Shown here: positions 1-5,846 of the stretch, piece after piece
Numbering within the stretch: the first letter of the stretch is position 1
How the letters are laid out: each line of letters begins with the position of its first letter
From: Rhodobacteraceae bacterium UBA1943
GTDB lineage: Bacteria; Pseudomonadota; Alphaproteobacteria; Rhodobacterales; Rhodobacteraceae
Length of the DNA: 6,813 nt
Assembly (NCBI GenBank): GCA_002336845.1
Contig: DDEX01000111.1
Coordinates: 23,233-30,045 of the forward strand
Reading direction: 5' to 3'
Program-made: the position numbers and the translations under genes
The notes under the pieces: generated by a model
Told to the model about the DNA's origin: nothing
The model's database searches: none
What the model saw: the letters and a program-made list of their open reading frames with translations, nothing else

Positions 1-122
1 TCGACGACCGCACCATCGACAGCCATATCAAGCGCCTGCGCAAGAAGATGCGCGCGGTTGATGATGATTTCTCGGCCATCGAAACCCTTTATGGCATCGG
101 CTATCGTTACAACGAAGAATGA
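1..122 (+). CDS. chvI: Response regulator ChvI, C-terminal end (partial)
   Basis: Only the last 39 codons are in the window, read from base 3 to the TGA at 120-122; bases 1-2 belong to a cut codon. The visible peptide is the end of an OmpR/PhoB-type winged-helix DNA-binding domain. It shows the recognition-helix segment DSHIKRLRKKM, with the basic run that contacts DNA, and the closing wing ETLYGIGYRY typical of this class. The receiver domain lies outside the window. The stop overlaps the ATG of the next gene (ATGA at 119-122), which is a sensor kinase of the ChvG type. By family knowledge ChvI is the phosphorylated partner of ChvG and controls envelope, acid-stress and metabolic genes in alphaproteobacteria. 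Naming it chvI rests on the downstream gene order more than on this short peptide, which alone would only give 'OmpR-family regulator'. Confidence 0.85.
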   Translation, partial: DDRTIDSHIKRLRKKMRAVDDDFSAIETLYGIGYRYNEE

Positions 123-1804
123 CCGCAGCCGCCAAGATCGACCCTGAAAAAGCAAGCCCGGCCAAGCCGGGCGAGCTGCTTTTGGGCGAAGACTGGGTTT
201 CACCAGAGGTTCTGGTCGATCCGGTTCTGCGTGCCGGGCGCAAACGCCGCGGGCTTATGACGCTGAACCGCTCGCCGCTGGCGCGCAAGATCATCGTCTT
301 CAATCTCGTGGCCTTGGTCATGCTTGTCGCCGGGGTGTTGTTCCTGAACCCCTTCCGCGACAGCTTGGTATTGCAGCGCGAACAGGCCCTGATCACCGAG
401 GCGCAGCTTCTGGCCGATGTGGTCAGCGGCAAATCGACAAACGCCCTGCCCGCCACGCTGGACGGCGTGACCATCGGCCCCAGCGTCGAGGTGTTTCTGT
501 TCGATACCGCAGGTTCAGTTGTCGCCCGCGCCGAAGGCGGGCAGTCCAGCGCCGAAATCCTGCGCCGCGAAGATCGCCCGACGGTGATCACCGACTTTCT
601 GGGCGGCATCTGGGATACCGTTTCCGGCTTTCTGGTCAGCGGCGGCGACCCGGTCGGCACCGGCAACAACGAAGTCCTGGCCCGCAGCCAGCTTGACCGC
701 GCACTCAAAGGCGAACTGGCTGTTACGGGGGGCGCGGGCACCTCTGAAAACACGTTGTTCGCCGCCCTGGCGCCGGTTCGCGACAGTGCCGGGCAGGTGA
801 TCGGCGCCATCGCCGTCGCCTCTGCACACGGTGAGATTGACGCGCTGGTGCGGTATGAGCGCGAGCAGGTCTTGCAGATGTTCGTCATCGCACTTCTCGT
901 CTCGATCGGCCTATCTACGGTCCTCGCCTCGACCATCGCCAACCCGCTGTCCGACCTTGCCGCCGCCGCCGAACTTGGCCGCGACCGTGACGCGCGCCAT
1001 ATGTCGCCGGGCCGAGTGCGCATTCCTGACCTGTCTGCCCGCCCCGATGAGATAGGCCGCCTGTCGGTCGCCATGCGCGGTATGGTTGCCGCCCTTTACG
1101 AACGGATCGACGCCAACGAACAATTCGCGGCCGATGTCGCGCATGAGATCAAGAACCCCCTGGCCAGCCTGCGCTCGGCCGTCGGCTCGTTGCACTACGT
1201 CAAGAAGGACGAACAGCGTACCCGCCTGCTGGAGGTGATCGACCATGACGTCCGTCGGCTTGACCGGCTGGTCAGCGATATCTCCAACGCCTCGCGGTTG
1301 GACAGCGAACTGGTCAAGGAAGAGGAAGAAGAGTTCAACCTTCTGAAAACCCTTGGTAACCTGACCGAATACCTAGGCCAGCAGGCAGCCGAGAAAGGTG
1401 TCGATTTCATCACCGACTTTCCCGCCGAGCCGATCCGCATCCGCGGGCTTGAGGCCCGTCTGGCGCAAGTCTTCGTCAATCTGATCACCAACGCGATTTC
1501 CTTCTGCGACAAGGGCGATGCCGTGCGCGTCTGGGCGCGCAAGCGCGAAAACCGCGTTCTGGTGGTGGTGGAAGATACCGGCCCCGGCATTCCGGAACAG
1601 GCGCTGACCAAAATTTTCAAACGCTTTTACTCAGAACGTCCTGAACAACAATTCGGCAACCATTCGGGCCTGGGTCTTGCGATCTCGAAACAGATTGTCG
1701 AAGCGCATGGCGGCGTGATCTGGGCCGAAAACATCCGTCCCACTCATGCCGACCCCACATCCGAGCCGCTGGGCGCGCGCTTCGTGATCGGCCTGCCGGT
1801 GTGA
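119..1804 (+). CDS. chvG: Membrane sensor histidine kinase ChvG
   Basis: A 561-residue inner-membrane sensor kinase. The order is: a cytoplasmic N-terminal tail (about 1-57), transmembrane segment 1 (about 58-76), a periplasmic sensing region (about 77-250), transmembrane segment 2 (about 252-273) and a HAMP linker (about 274-330). A HisKA domain follows with phospho-acceptor His342 in the motif DVAHEIKNPL, then a HATPase_c domain with N box NLITNA (454-459), G1 box EDTGPGIP (485-492), F box around FKRFY (500-504) and G2 box SGLGLA (516-521). All residues needed for autophosphorylation are present. The acidic run EEEEE (401-405) lies in the linker between HisKA and the ATPase. The ATG overlaps the chvI stop, indicating translational coupling. 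By family knowledge ChvG (ExoS/BvrS) senses envelope or acid stress and phosphorylates ChvI. The ligand cannot be read from this sequence. Length and architecture are normal for the family. Confidence 0.93.
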   Translation: MTAAAKIDPEKASPAKPGELLLGEDWVSPEVLVDPVLRAGRKRRGLMTLNRSPLARKIIVFNLVALVMLVAGVLFLNPFRDSLVLQREQALITEAQLLADVVSGKSTNALPATLDGVTIGPSVEVFLFDTAGSVVARAEGGQSSAEILRREDRPTVITDFLGGIWDTVSGFLVSGGDPVGTGNNEVLARSQLDRALKGELAVTGGAGTSENTLFAALAPVRDSAGQVIGAIAVASAHGEIDALVRYEREQVLQMFVIALLVSIGLSTVLASTIANPLSDLAAAAELGRDRDARHMSPGRVRIPDLSARPDEIGRLSVAMRGMVAALYERIDANEQFAADVAHEIKNPLASLRSAVGSLHYVKKDEQRTRLLEVIDHDVRRLDRLVSDISNASRLDSELVKEEEEEFNLLKTLGNLTEYLGQQAAEKGVDFITDFPAEPIRIRGLEARLAQVFVNLITNAISFCDKGDAVRVWARKRENRVLVVVEDTGPGIPEQALTKIFKRFYSERPEQQFGNHSGLGLAISKQIVEAHGGVIWAENIRPTHADPTSEPLGARFVIGLPV

Positions 1805-2226
1805 CAACCAAAGACCTCCTGCACGCGTCATGCGTGGCCCTTGGTGCCGATCGGGGACTTCTTCTCATCGGGACGTCGGGGGCGGGAAAATCGGCGCTGG
1901 CCTTGCAGTTGATGGCCCTTGGCGCCGAACTTGTCGCCGATGACCGAACCGAGGTCACCGCCATCGACGGAGGTCTTTACGCCAGCAGCCCCCCCACCAT
2001 TTCCGGGCTGATCGAGGCGCGGGGCATCGGCATTCTGACCTCTCCGGCCCTGCCCCGGGCAAAACTGGCGCTGGCGGTCGATCTGGGGCAGACCGAACAC
2101 GACCGCCTTCCGCCTTTCCGCAGCGTCACGATCCTGGGTACGACCCTGCCGCTTGTCCTTGCGTCGCAAAGCGCCCATTTCCCATCTGCGCTCCTGTGTT
2201 ATTTGCGAGGCGCGCGCCATGGATAG
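1801..2226 (+). CDS. hprK: HPr kinase/phosphorylase, short alphaproteobacterial form
   Basis: A 141-residue cytosolic protein consisting only of the kinase domain; the N-terminal domain of the roughly 310-residue Firmicute enzymes is absent, as is usual in alphaproteobacteria. Visible motifs are His8 at the start of the core, the Walker A loop GTSGAGKS (24-31), the acidic pair Asp47-Asp48 in VADD, and the family signature segment ARGIGIL (73-79). By family knowledge it phosphorylates HPr on Ser46 with ATP and can reverse this with phosphate. The matching substrate, HPr with Ser46, is encoded three genes downstream. The start is GTG at 1801 inside the GTGA overlap with the chvG stop. No Shine-Dalgarno sequence is evident, so translation probably depends on ribosomes finishing chvG. 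The next in-frame Met (residue 38) would delete the P-loop. The 3' end overlaps rapZ by 8 bases. Confidence 0.92.
   Translation: MTTKDLLHASCVALGADRGLLLIGTSGAGKSALALQLMALGAELVADDRTEVTAIDGGLYASSPPTISGLIEARGIGILTSPALPRAKLALAVDLGQTEHDRLPPFRSVTILGTTLPLVLASQSAHFPSALLCYLRGARHG
2207..2210 (+). promoter_or_regulatory. Ribosome binding site GAGG for rapZ
   Basis: GAGG ends eight bases before ATG 2219. It lies within the last codons of hprK and supports the internal ATG as the true rapZ start instead of the far-upstream TTG at 2153. Confidence 0.55.
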
Positions 2227-3142
2227 GACGACGGTGCACGACAGCACGGAGCATTCCCCCGACCATCGGCTGGTGCTTGTCACCGGCCCGTCGGGTGCTG
2301 GCCGGTCAACCGCCATCCACGCGCTGGAGGATCTGGGGTATGAGGCGATCGACAATCTGCCCCTGTCGCTTGTGCCGCGCCTGATCGACGGCCCGCCCCT
2401 TGGCCGCCCCATCGCCTTGGGCATCGACGTCAGAAATCGCGAATTTTCTGCCGCCGCCCTGATCGAGCTGATCGACCGGCTGACACGCGATCCGCGCACG
2501 GCTCTGGATTTGCTGTATCTCGATTCCACCCCCTCCGAACTGATCCGCCGCTACAGCCAGACCCGGCGCAGCCATCCGCTTGCCGCAGGCGAAACCCCCA
2601 GCGACGGCATCGCGAGAGAGGTTGAACTTCTGGCCCCTATTCGCGCGCGCGCCGACCATCTGATCGACACGACAGAGATGACACCGCATGACCTCAAGGC
2701 CGAACTGGCGCACTGGTTCGATGTCGGCAAGGCAGCGGGACTGGCGGTCTCGGTGCAATCGTTCAGCTATCGCCGCGGCCTGCCCCGCGGGGTCGATATG
2801 GTGTTCGACTGCCGCTTTCTGAAAAATCCTCACTGGCAGCCGGAACTCCGCGCGCAGGACGGGCGTGATTCGGCTGTGGCTGCTTTTGTGGAAACCGATC
2901 CCCTGTTTGCGCCCTTCTTCCAAAGGTTGCGCGACATGGTTCTATTTCTGCTTCCGGCCCACGTGGCCGAGGGACGTGCCCACCTGACCATCGGCTTTGG
3001 CTGTACCGGCGGGCAACATCGGTCGGTTGCAGTTGCAGAAAAACTAGGCAAACTGCTTGCCGAAGCTGGATGGCCGGTGTCAAAACGGCATCGGGAACTT
3101 GAACGCAGGATGGGGCCAACCCATCCCACGCATACGGGGTGA
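2219..3142 (+). CDS. rapZ: RapZ/YvcJ-family RNase adapter, nucleotide-binding protein
   Basis: A 307-residue protein of the RapZ (YhbJ/YvcJ) family. The N-terminal half has a P-loop written GPSGAGRS (23-30), in which the usual Walker lysine is Arg29. It continues with ALEDLGYEAIDNLP (35-48) and IDVRN (69-73), all recognisable from E. coli RapZ, then LLYLDS (98-103) and RRYSQTRRSHPL (110-121). The C-terminal half carries NPHW (203-206), GCTGGQHRSV (261-270) and KRHRELERR (289-297), the conserved ends of the RNA-binding/phosphosugar-binding domain. In E. coli RapZ delivers small RNAs to RNase E and senses glucosamine-6-phosphate. Its target in alphaproteobacteria is not evident here. The start chosen is ATG 2219, with GAGG at 2207-2210 eight bases upstream. 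An upstream TTG at 2153 would extend deep into hprK and add non-family residues. Clustering with PTS genes parallels rpoN-ptsN-rapZ-npr in enterics. Confidence 0.9.
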   Translation: MDRTTVHDSTEHSPDHRLVLVTGPSGAGRSTAIHALEDLGYEAIDNLPLSLVPRLIDGPPLGRPIALGIDVRNREFSAAALIELIDRLTRDPRTALDLLYLDSTPSELIRRYSQTRRSHPLAAGETPSDGIAREVELLAPIRARADHLIDTTEMTPHDLKAELAHWFDVGKAAGLAVSVQSFSYRRGLPRGVDMVFDCRFLKNPHWQPELRAQDGRDSAVAAFVETDPLFAPFFQRLRDMVLFLLPAHVAEGRAHLTIGFGCTGGQHRSVAVAEKLGKLLAEAGWPVSKRHRELERRMGPTHPTHTG

Positions 3143-3149
3143 CAGACGC

Positions 3150-3545
3150 TTGATCGGCATTGTGATCGTCGCGCATGGCGGACTGGCACGCGAGTATCTC
3201 TCGGCGGTGGAGCATGTGGTCGGGCCGCAGGCCCAGATGCGCGCCATTACCATCGAGGATATCCATGACCGTGCCGCAAAGCAGGCCGAAATCTGCATGG
3301 CCGCGAATGAGGTGGATGGCGGCTCTGGCGTGGTCATCGTCACCGATATGTTCGGCGGCTCGCCTTCGAACCTGTCGCTGATGGCCTGTGCCGGGGCGGA
3401 ACGGCGCATCGTTTACGGGGCGAACCTGCCCATGCTGATCAAACTGGCGAAATCACGCGATTTGCCGGTGGCAGAGGCGGTTGCAGCTGCGCTGGAAGCC
3501 GGGCGCAAGTATATCAACAGCCTAGATCTGGGCGGGGGGGCCTAA
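3150..3545 (+). CDS. manX: PTS EIIA component, mannose (EIIA-Man) family
   Basis: A 131-residue single-domain EIIA of the mannose/sorbose family. The N-terminus MIGIVIVAHGG places the phosphorylatable histidine at His9. DMFGGSPSN (66-74) and GANLPML (90-96) are the other conserved stretches of the fold. The start is TTG at 3150, seven bases after the rapZ stop, with the G-rich stretch 3136-3139 as a possible weak ribosome site. Upstream in-frame sequence would add residues from rapZ in another frame, and the next alternative (GTG 3162) would cut the first beta-strand. No EIIB, EIIC or EIID is present, and EI is not in the window. It therefore probably accepts phosphate from HPr as a regulatory element rather than feeding a transporter. 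A run of seven G at 3534-3540 sits just before the stop. The symbol manX follows usage for the alphaproteobacterial orphan EIIA. Confidence 0.9.
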   Translation: MIGIVIVAHGGLAREYLSAVEHVVGPQAQMRAITIEDIHDRAAKQAEICMAANEVDGGSGVVIVTDMFGGSPSNLSLMACAGAERRIVYGANLPMLIKLAKSRDLPVAEAVAAALEAGRKYINSLDLGGGA

Positions 3546-3550
3546 GCTGC

Positions 3551-3820
3551 ATGACGGAACGCACGCTGAAGATCGTCAACGAAAAGGGCCTGCACGCGCG
3601 GGCCTCGGCCAAGTTCGTCGAGGTGGTCGAACAGTTCGATGCAGCCGCCGAGGTAACGAAGGACGGCATGACCGTTTCGGGCGATTCGATCATGGGGCTT
3701 TTGATGTTGGCAGCCTCTCGCGGAACCACTATTGAGGTGCGGACCAGTGGTGCGCAGGCCGATGCCCTGCTTGCCGCGCTGGAGGCGTTGGTGGCCGACC
3801 GCTTTGGCGAGGACAACTGA
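3551..3820 (+). CDS. ptsH: HPr phosphocarrier protein
   Basis: An 89-residue HPr of normal length. The active-site segment GLHARAS (13-19) has phosphorylatable His15 and supporting Arg17. The regulatory segment DSIMGLLML (45-53) has Ser46, the HprK target, so both phosphorylation inputs are possible. HPr passes phosphate from PEP-dependent EI to EIIA proteins. Ser46 phosphorylation by HprK modulates this. The gene starts at ATG 3551, five bases after the EIIA stop. The G-run at 3534-3540 is at a workable ribosome-site distance. Its partners HprK and EIIA are in the same operon, supporting a self-contained regulatory PTS. EI (ptsP or ptsI) must be encoded elsewhere. The C-terminal helix ends in ADRFGEDN, slightly acidic and otherwise ordinary. 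Confidence 0.95.
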   Translation: MTERTLKIVNEKGLHARASAKFVEVVEQFDAAAEVTKDGMTVSGDSIMGLLMLAASRGTTIEVRTSGAQADALLAALEALVADRFGEDN

Positions 3821-3837
3821 CGCCGCACCGTGAACTT

Positions 3838-3843
3838 GGAAGG
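3838..3843 (+). promoter_or_regulatory. Ribosome binding site GGAAGG deciding a TTG start
   Basis: GGAAGG lies nine bases before TTG 3853 in the short gap after ptsH. It is the best Shine-Dalgarno match near this gene and is the reason the TTG is preferred to the internal ATG at 3934. Confidence 0.55.
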
Positions 3844-3852
3844 CAAGCGACC

Positions 3853-4746
3853 TTGGCGACCGATCAGCCGCAGACTGCCGCAACTCCCCAGCCGGAAGAC
3901 GTGCGCATCGCCGCCGCCAAGCGCAAATATGACATGCGCCGCCTGTCCTATGCCGGCACCTTCAAGAATCCGTTCAAGGCCGGCACCATTCGTGCAATCG
4001 AATGGCTGACCGCCAAGATCCAGCTTCTCAGCCTGATCCGCAGCTTTGAAAAATCGGGCGCGCCCTTCGGTGCGCCGTTCTGGCCCAAGGCCATCCGCCA
4101 CATGGGCATCCGCATCGATACCCCCCATTCCGAGATTGCCCGTATCCCCGCCACCGGCCCGCTGGTCGTGGTGGCCAACCACCCCTCGGGGCTGGTCGAT
4201 GGCATGATCATGGCCGAGATGATCAACCGTGTGCGGTCCGACTTCAAGATCCTGACCCGCAGCCTCCTCACCGGCATCCCCGAGGTCGAGGAGTTCATGA
4301 TCCCCGTCCCCTTCCCGCATGAAGACAACGCCCGCGAACTGGGCCTGCAAATGCGGGCCGAGACCATGGCGCATCTGAAGGCCGGGGGCGTAATCATCCT
4401 GTTCCCGGCGGGCAAGGTCGCCATGTCGGAAACCTGGTTCGGCCCTGCGGTCGAGGCGGAATGGAACGTCTTTACCCACAAGATCGTGCGGTCGTCCGGC
4501 GCGACGATCCTGCCGATCTTCTTTCCCGGCCAGAACAGCCGCGCCTTCCTGATCGCCAACAAGCTGTCGGACACGCTGCGGCAGGGCTTGCTGCTTTATG
4601 AGATCAAGCGCAGCCTGTTCAAGCCGCAGCGCCCGGTGATCGGCGAACCTATCCCGGCGGAAGAACTGAAGAAATGGGACGGCAACCCGCGTGGCTTCCT
4701 GGCCTGGCTGCGCGAACAGACGCTGGCGTTGCGTAAGGGTGCGTGA
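3853..4746 (+). CDS. Lysophospholipid acyltransferase-like protein (PlsC superfamily)
   Basis: A 297-residue protein with an acyltransferase core. Motif I is NHPSGLVDG, giving His110 and Asp116. This is an HX5D spacing, rather than the HX4D of classical PlsC. TRSLL and IPVPFP follow as the second and third blocks, and FPAGKVA (184-190) corresponds to the FPEG block, with Ala for Glu. ILPIFFPGQNS is the closing beta-strand/proline block. The family moves acyl chains onto lysophospholipids or related acceptors at the inner membrane face; the acceptor here is unknown. Several moderately hydrophobic stretches fit peripheral membrane binding. The start is TTG 3853, preceded at nine bases by GGAAGG (3838-3843). 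The conserved part begins near residue 26, so ATG 3934 is a weaker alternative. It is the last gene of the plus-strand run, 32 bases after ptsH, and its stop codon lies inside a repeat. Confidence 0.8.
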   Translation: MATDQPQTAATPQPEDVRIAAAKRKYDMRRLSYAGTFKNPFKAGTIRAIEWLTAKIQLLSLIRSFEKSGAPFGAPFWPKAIRHMGIRIDTPHSEIARIPATGPLVVVANHPSGLVDGMIMAEMINRVRSDFKILTRSLLTGIPEVEEFMIPVPFPHEDNARELGLQMRAETMAHLKAGGVIILFPAGKVAMSETWFGPAVEAEWNVFTHKIVRSSGATILPIFFPGQNSRAFLIANKLSDTLRQGLLLYEIKRSLFKPQRPVIGEPIPAEELKKWDGNPRGFLAWLREQTLALRKGA

Positions 4747-4797
4747 ATCACGCACCCTACCCGTACCGCCGCGTAGGGTGCGTGCTTTGCACGCACC
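4736..4797. repeat. Nested inverted-repeat cluster (REP-like), probable bidirectional terminator
   Basis: Four alternating copies of GGTGCGTG and its complement CACGCACC occupy about 60 bases between two convergent genes. Three hairpins are possible. Stem 4736-4746 pairs with 4748-4758 (11 bp around a single central A). Stem 4749-4760 (CACGCACCCTAC) pairs with 4773-4784 (12 bp, 12-base loop). Stem 4777-4785 pairs with 4789-4797 (9 bp, TTT loop). The second shares arms with the first and third, so it excludes both. The acyltransferase stop TGA (4744-4746) is inside the first arm. No T-run follows on either strand, so a classical intrinsic terminator is not clear. A REP-type role (transcript-end protection or termination) is inferred from position. 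Confidence 0.7.
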
Positions 4798-4800
4798 ACA

Positions 4801-5676
4801 CTATCGCGTCGGAACCGGCACCTCGCCGCGGTAGTCATAGAACCCCCGGCCCGACTTGCGGCCCAACCACCCGGCCTCGACATATTTCGTCAGCAACGGG
4901 CAGGGCCGGTATTTGGGGTCGGCCAGCCCGTCATACAGCACATTCATGATGGCCAGGCAGGTATCCAGCCCGATGAAATCGGCCAGTTCCAAGGGCCCCA
5001 TCGGATGGTTGGCCCCCAGCTTCATCGACTGGTCGATCGACAGCACATTGCCCACGCCCTCATACAGCGTATAGACCGCCTCGTTGATCATCGGCACCAG
5101 AATGCGGTTCACGATGAAGGCCGGGAAGTCCTCGGCGCTGGCCGCCGTCTTGCCCAGCCGCCCCACCACCGCCAGCAGCGTGTCATAGGTCGGCTTGTCG
5201 GTGGCGATGCCCCGGATCAGCTCGACCAGTTGCATCACCGGCACGGGGTTCATGAAGTGAAAGCCCATGAACCGCTCGGGCCGGTCGGTGCGGCTGGCCA
5301 GCCGGGTGATCGAGATCGACGAGGTGTTCGAGGTCAGGATGGTCTGCGGCCCCAGATGCGGCCCCAGCGTCTCGAAGATCTTGTTCTTGACCTCTTCACG
5401 CTCGGTCGCTGCTTCGATGATCAGGTCCATCGGGCCAAGGTCGGTCAGGGTCAGTGTTGTGTTGATCCGGGCCAAGGCCGCCGCCTTGTCCTCGACGCTG
5501 ATCTTGCCGCGCGCGACCTGACGTTCCAGATTCTTGTCGATGGTCGCAATCGCCTTTGTCAGGCTGTCGGCGCTGATGTCATTCAGCGTCACGTCATAGC
5601 CCGCCATGGCAAAGACATGGGCGATGCCATTGCCCATCTGGCCCGCGCCCACAATACCAACCGTGCGGATGTCCAT
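4801..5676 (-). CDS. hbd: 3-hydroxybutyryl-CoA dehydrogenase
   Basis: A 291-residue NAD(P)-dependent 3-hydroxyacyl-CoA dehydrogenase, the stand-alone short-chain form. The Rossmann loop is GIVGAGQMGNGIA (7-19), EAATE is at 88-92, and SNTSS is at 116-120. The catalytic set is Ser119, His140 (in GFHFMNPVP), Glu152 and Asn190, matching the family spacing. The C-terminal dimerisation domain includes NHPMGPLELADFIGLD (223-238) and ends with SGRGFYDY. It interconverts 3-hydroxybutyryl-CoA and acetoacetyl-CoA in the cytosol, in fatty-acid oxidation, butyrate or polyhydroxybutyrate-linked metabolism. It is convergent with the acyltransferase operon. Upstream on the same strand, beyond a pseudogene, is etfA, the usual partner in Rhodobacterales. 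The ATG is at 5674-5676, with a GGGGG run on the minus strand a few bases before it as the likely ribosome site. Confidence 0.94.
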   Translation of the reverse strand: MDIRTVGIVGAGQMGNGIAHVFAMAGYDVTLNDISADSLTKAIATIDKNLERQVARGKISVEDKAAALARINTTLTLTDLGPMDLIIEAATEREEVKNKIFETLGPHLGPQTILTSNTSSISITRLASRTDRPERFMGFHFMNPVPVMQLVELIRGIATDKPTYDTLLAVVGRLGKTAASAEDFPAFIVNRILVPMINEAVYTLYEGVGNVLSIDQSMKLGANHPMGPLELADFIGLDTCLAIMNVLYDGLADPKYRPCPLLTKYVEAGWLGRKSGRGFYDYRGEVPVPTR

Positions 5677-5715
5677 GCCTGCCCCCGAAGTGCTGCGTCC
5701 AATTCTTGCCCGGGC

Positions 5716-5744
5716 ACCATAGGCAGTCGCCGCAACGCGGGCAA
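5716..5744 (-). promoter_or_regulatory. Candidate promoter for hbd
   Basis: On the minus strand TTGCCC (5739-5744) and TATGGT (5716-5721) are separated by 17 bases. This gives a sigma-70-like pair with a transcript start near 5709, about 33 bases before the hbd ATG. Matches are partial and the region is GC-rich, so this is a weak prediction. Confidence 0.3.
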
Positions 5745-5762
5745 GCCAAAGGGATTGGTAGC

Positions 5763-5775
5763 ATTTGCGGCAAAT
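5763..5775. promoter_or_regulatory. Candidate operator ATTTGC-G-GCAAAT
   Basis: A perfect 6-bp inverted repeat around a single G in the hbd upstream region, about 50-60 bases ahead of the candidate start of transcription. Its right arm extends to GCAAATTCG (5770-5778), and the same 9-mer recurs at 5831-5839. It resembles the TTTGC/GCAAA sites of short-chain fatty acyl-CoA regulators such as PccR of Rhodobacter. That link is from memory and is inference. Confidence 0.35.
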
Positions 5776-5846
5776 TCGCGACCCTTAGCCGTTGGGAAAG
5801 GAGAAGCGGTCAGGCTGGTTCCCGGGTGTTGCAAATTCGGGGTGGG

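Noticed and set aside
28..1074. A 348-codon open frame on the minus strand opposite chvG.
   Set aside because: Its product is low-complexity, rich in Ser/Arg/Thr/Ala, without motifs, and opposes a well-supported kinase gene.
2153..2218. A longer rapZ starting at TTG 2153.
   Set aside because: The 22 extra residues are hprK read in another frame and do not look like RapZ; ATG 2219 has a well-spaced GAGG.
3514..4755. A 413-codon open frame on the minus strand antisense to the acyltransferase, HPr and EIIA genes.
   Set aside because: It lies opposite three genes with clear family motifs, shows no recognisable domain and is rich in Gly/Asp/Arg/His/Gln, the usual product of an antisense frame in GC-rich DNA.
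4736..4797. A CRISPR array or riboswitch in the repeat cluster.
   Set aside because: Arms are 8-12 bases with 1-12 base gaps in alternating orientation, not direct repeats with spacers, and it lies at gene 3' ends rather than in a leader.
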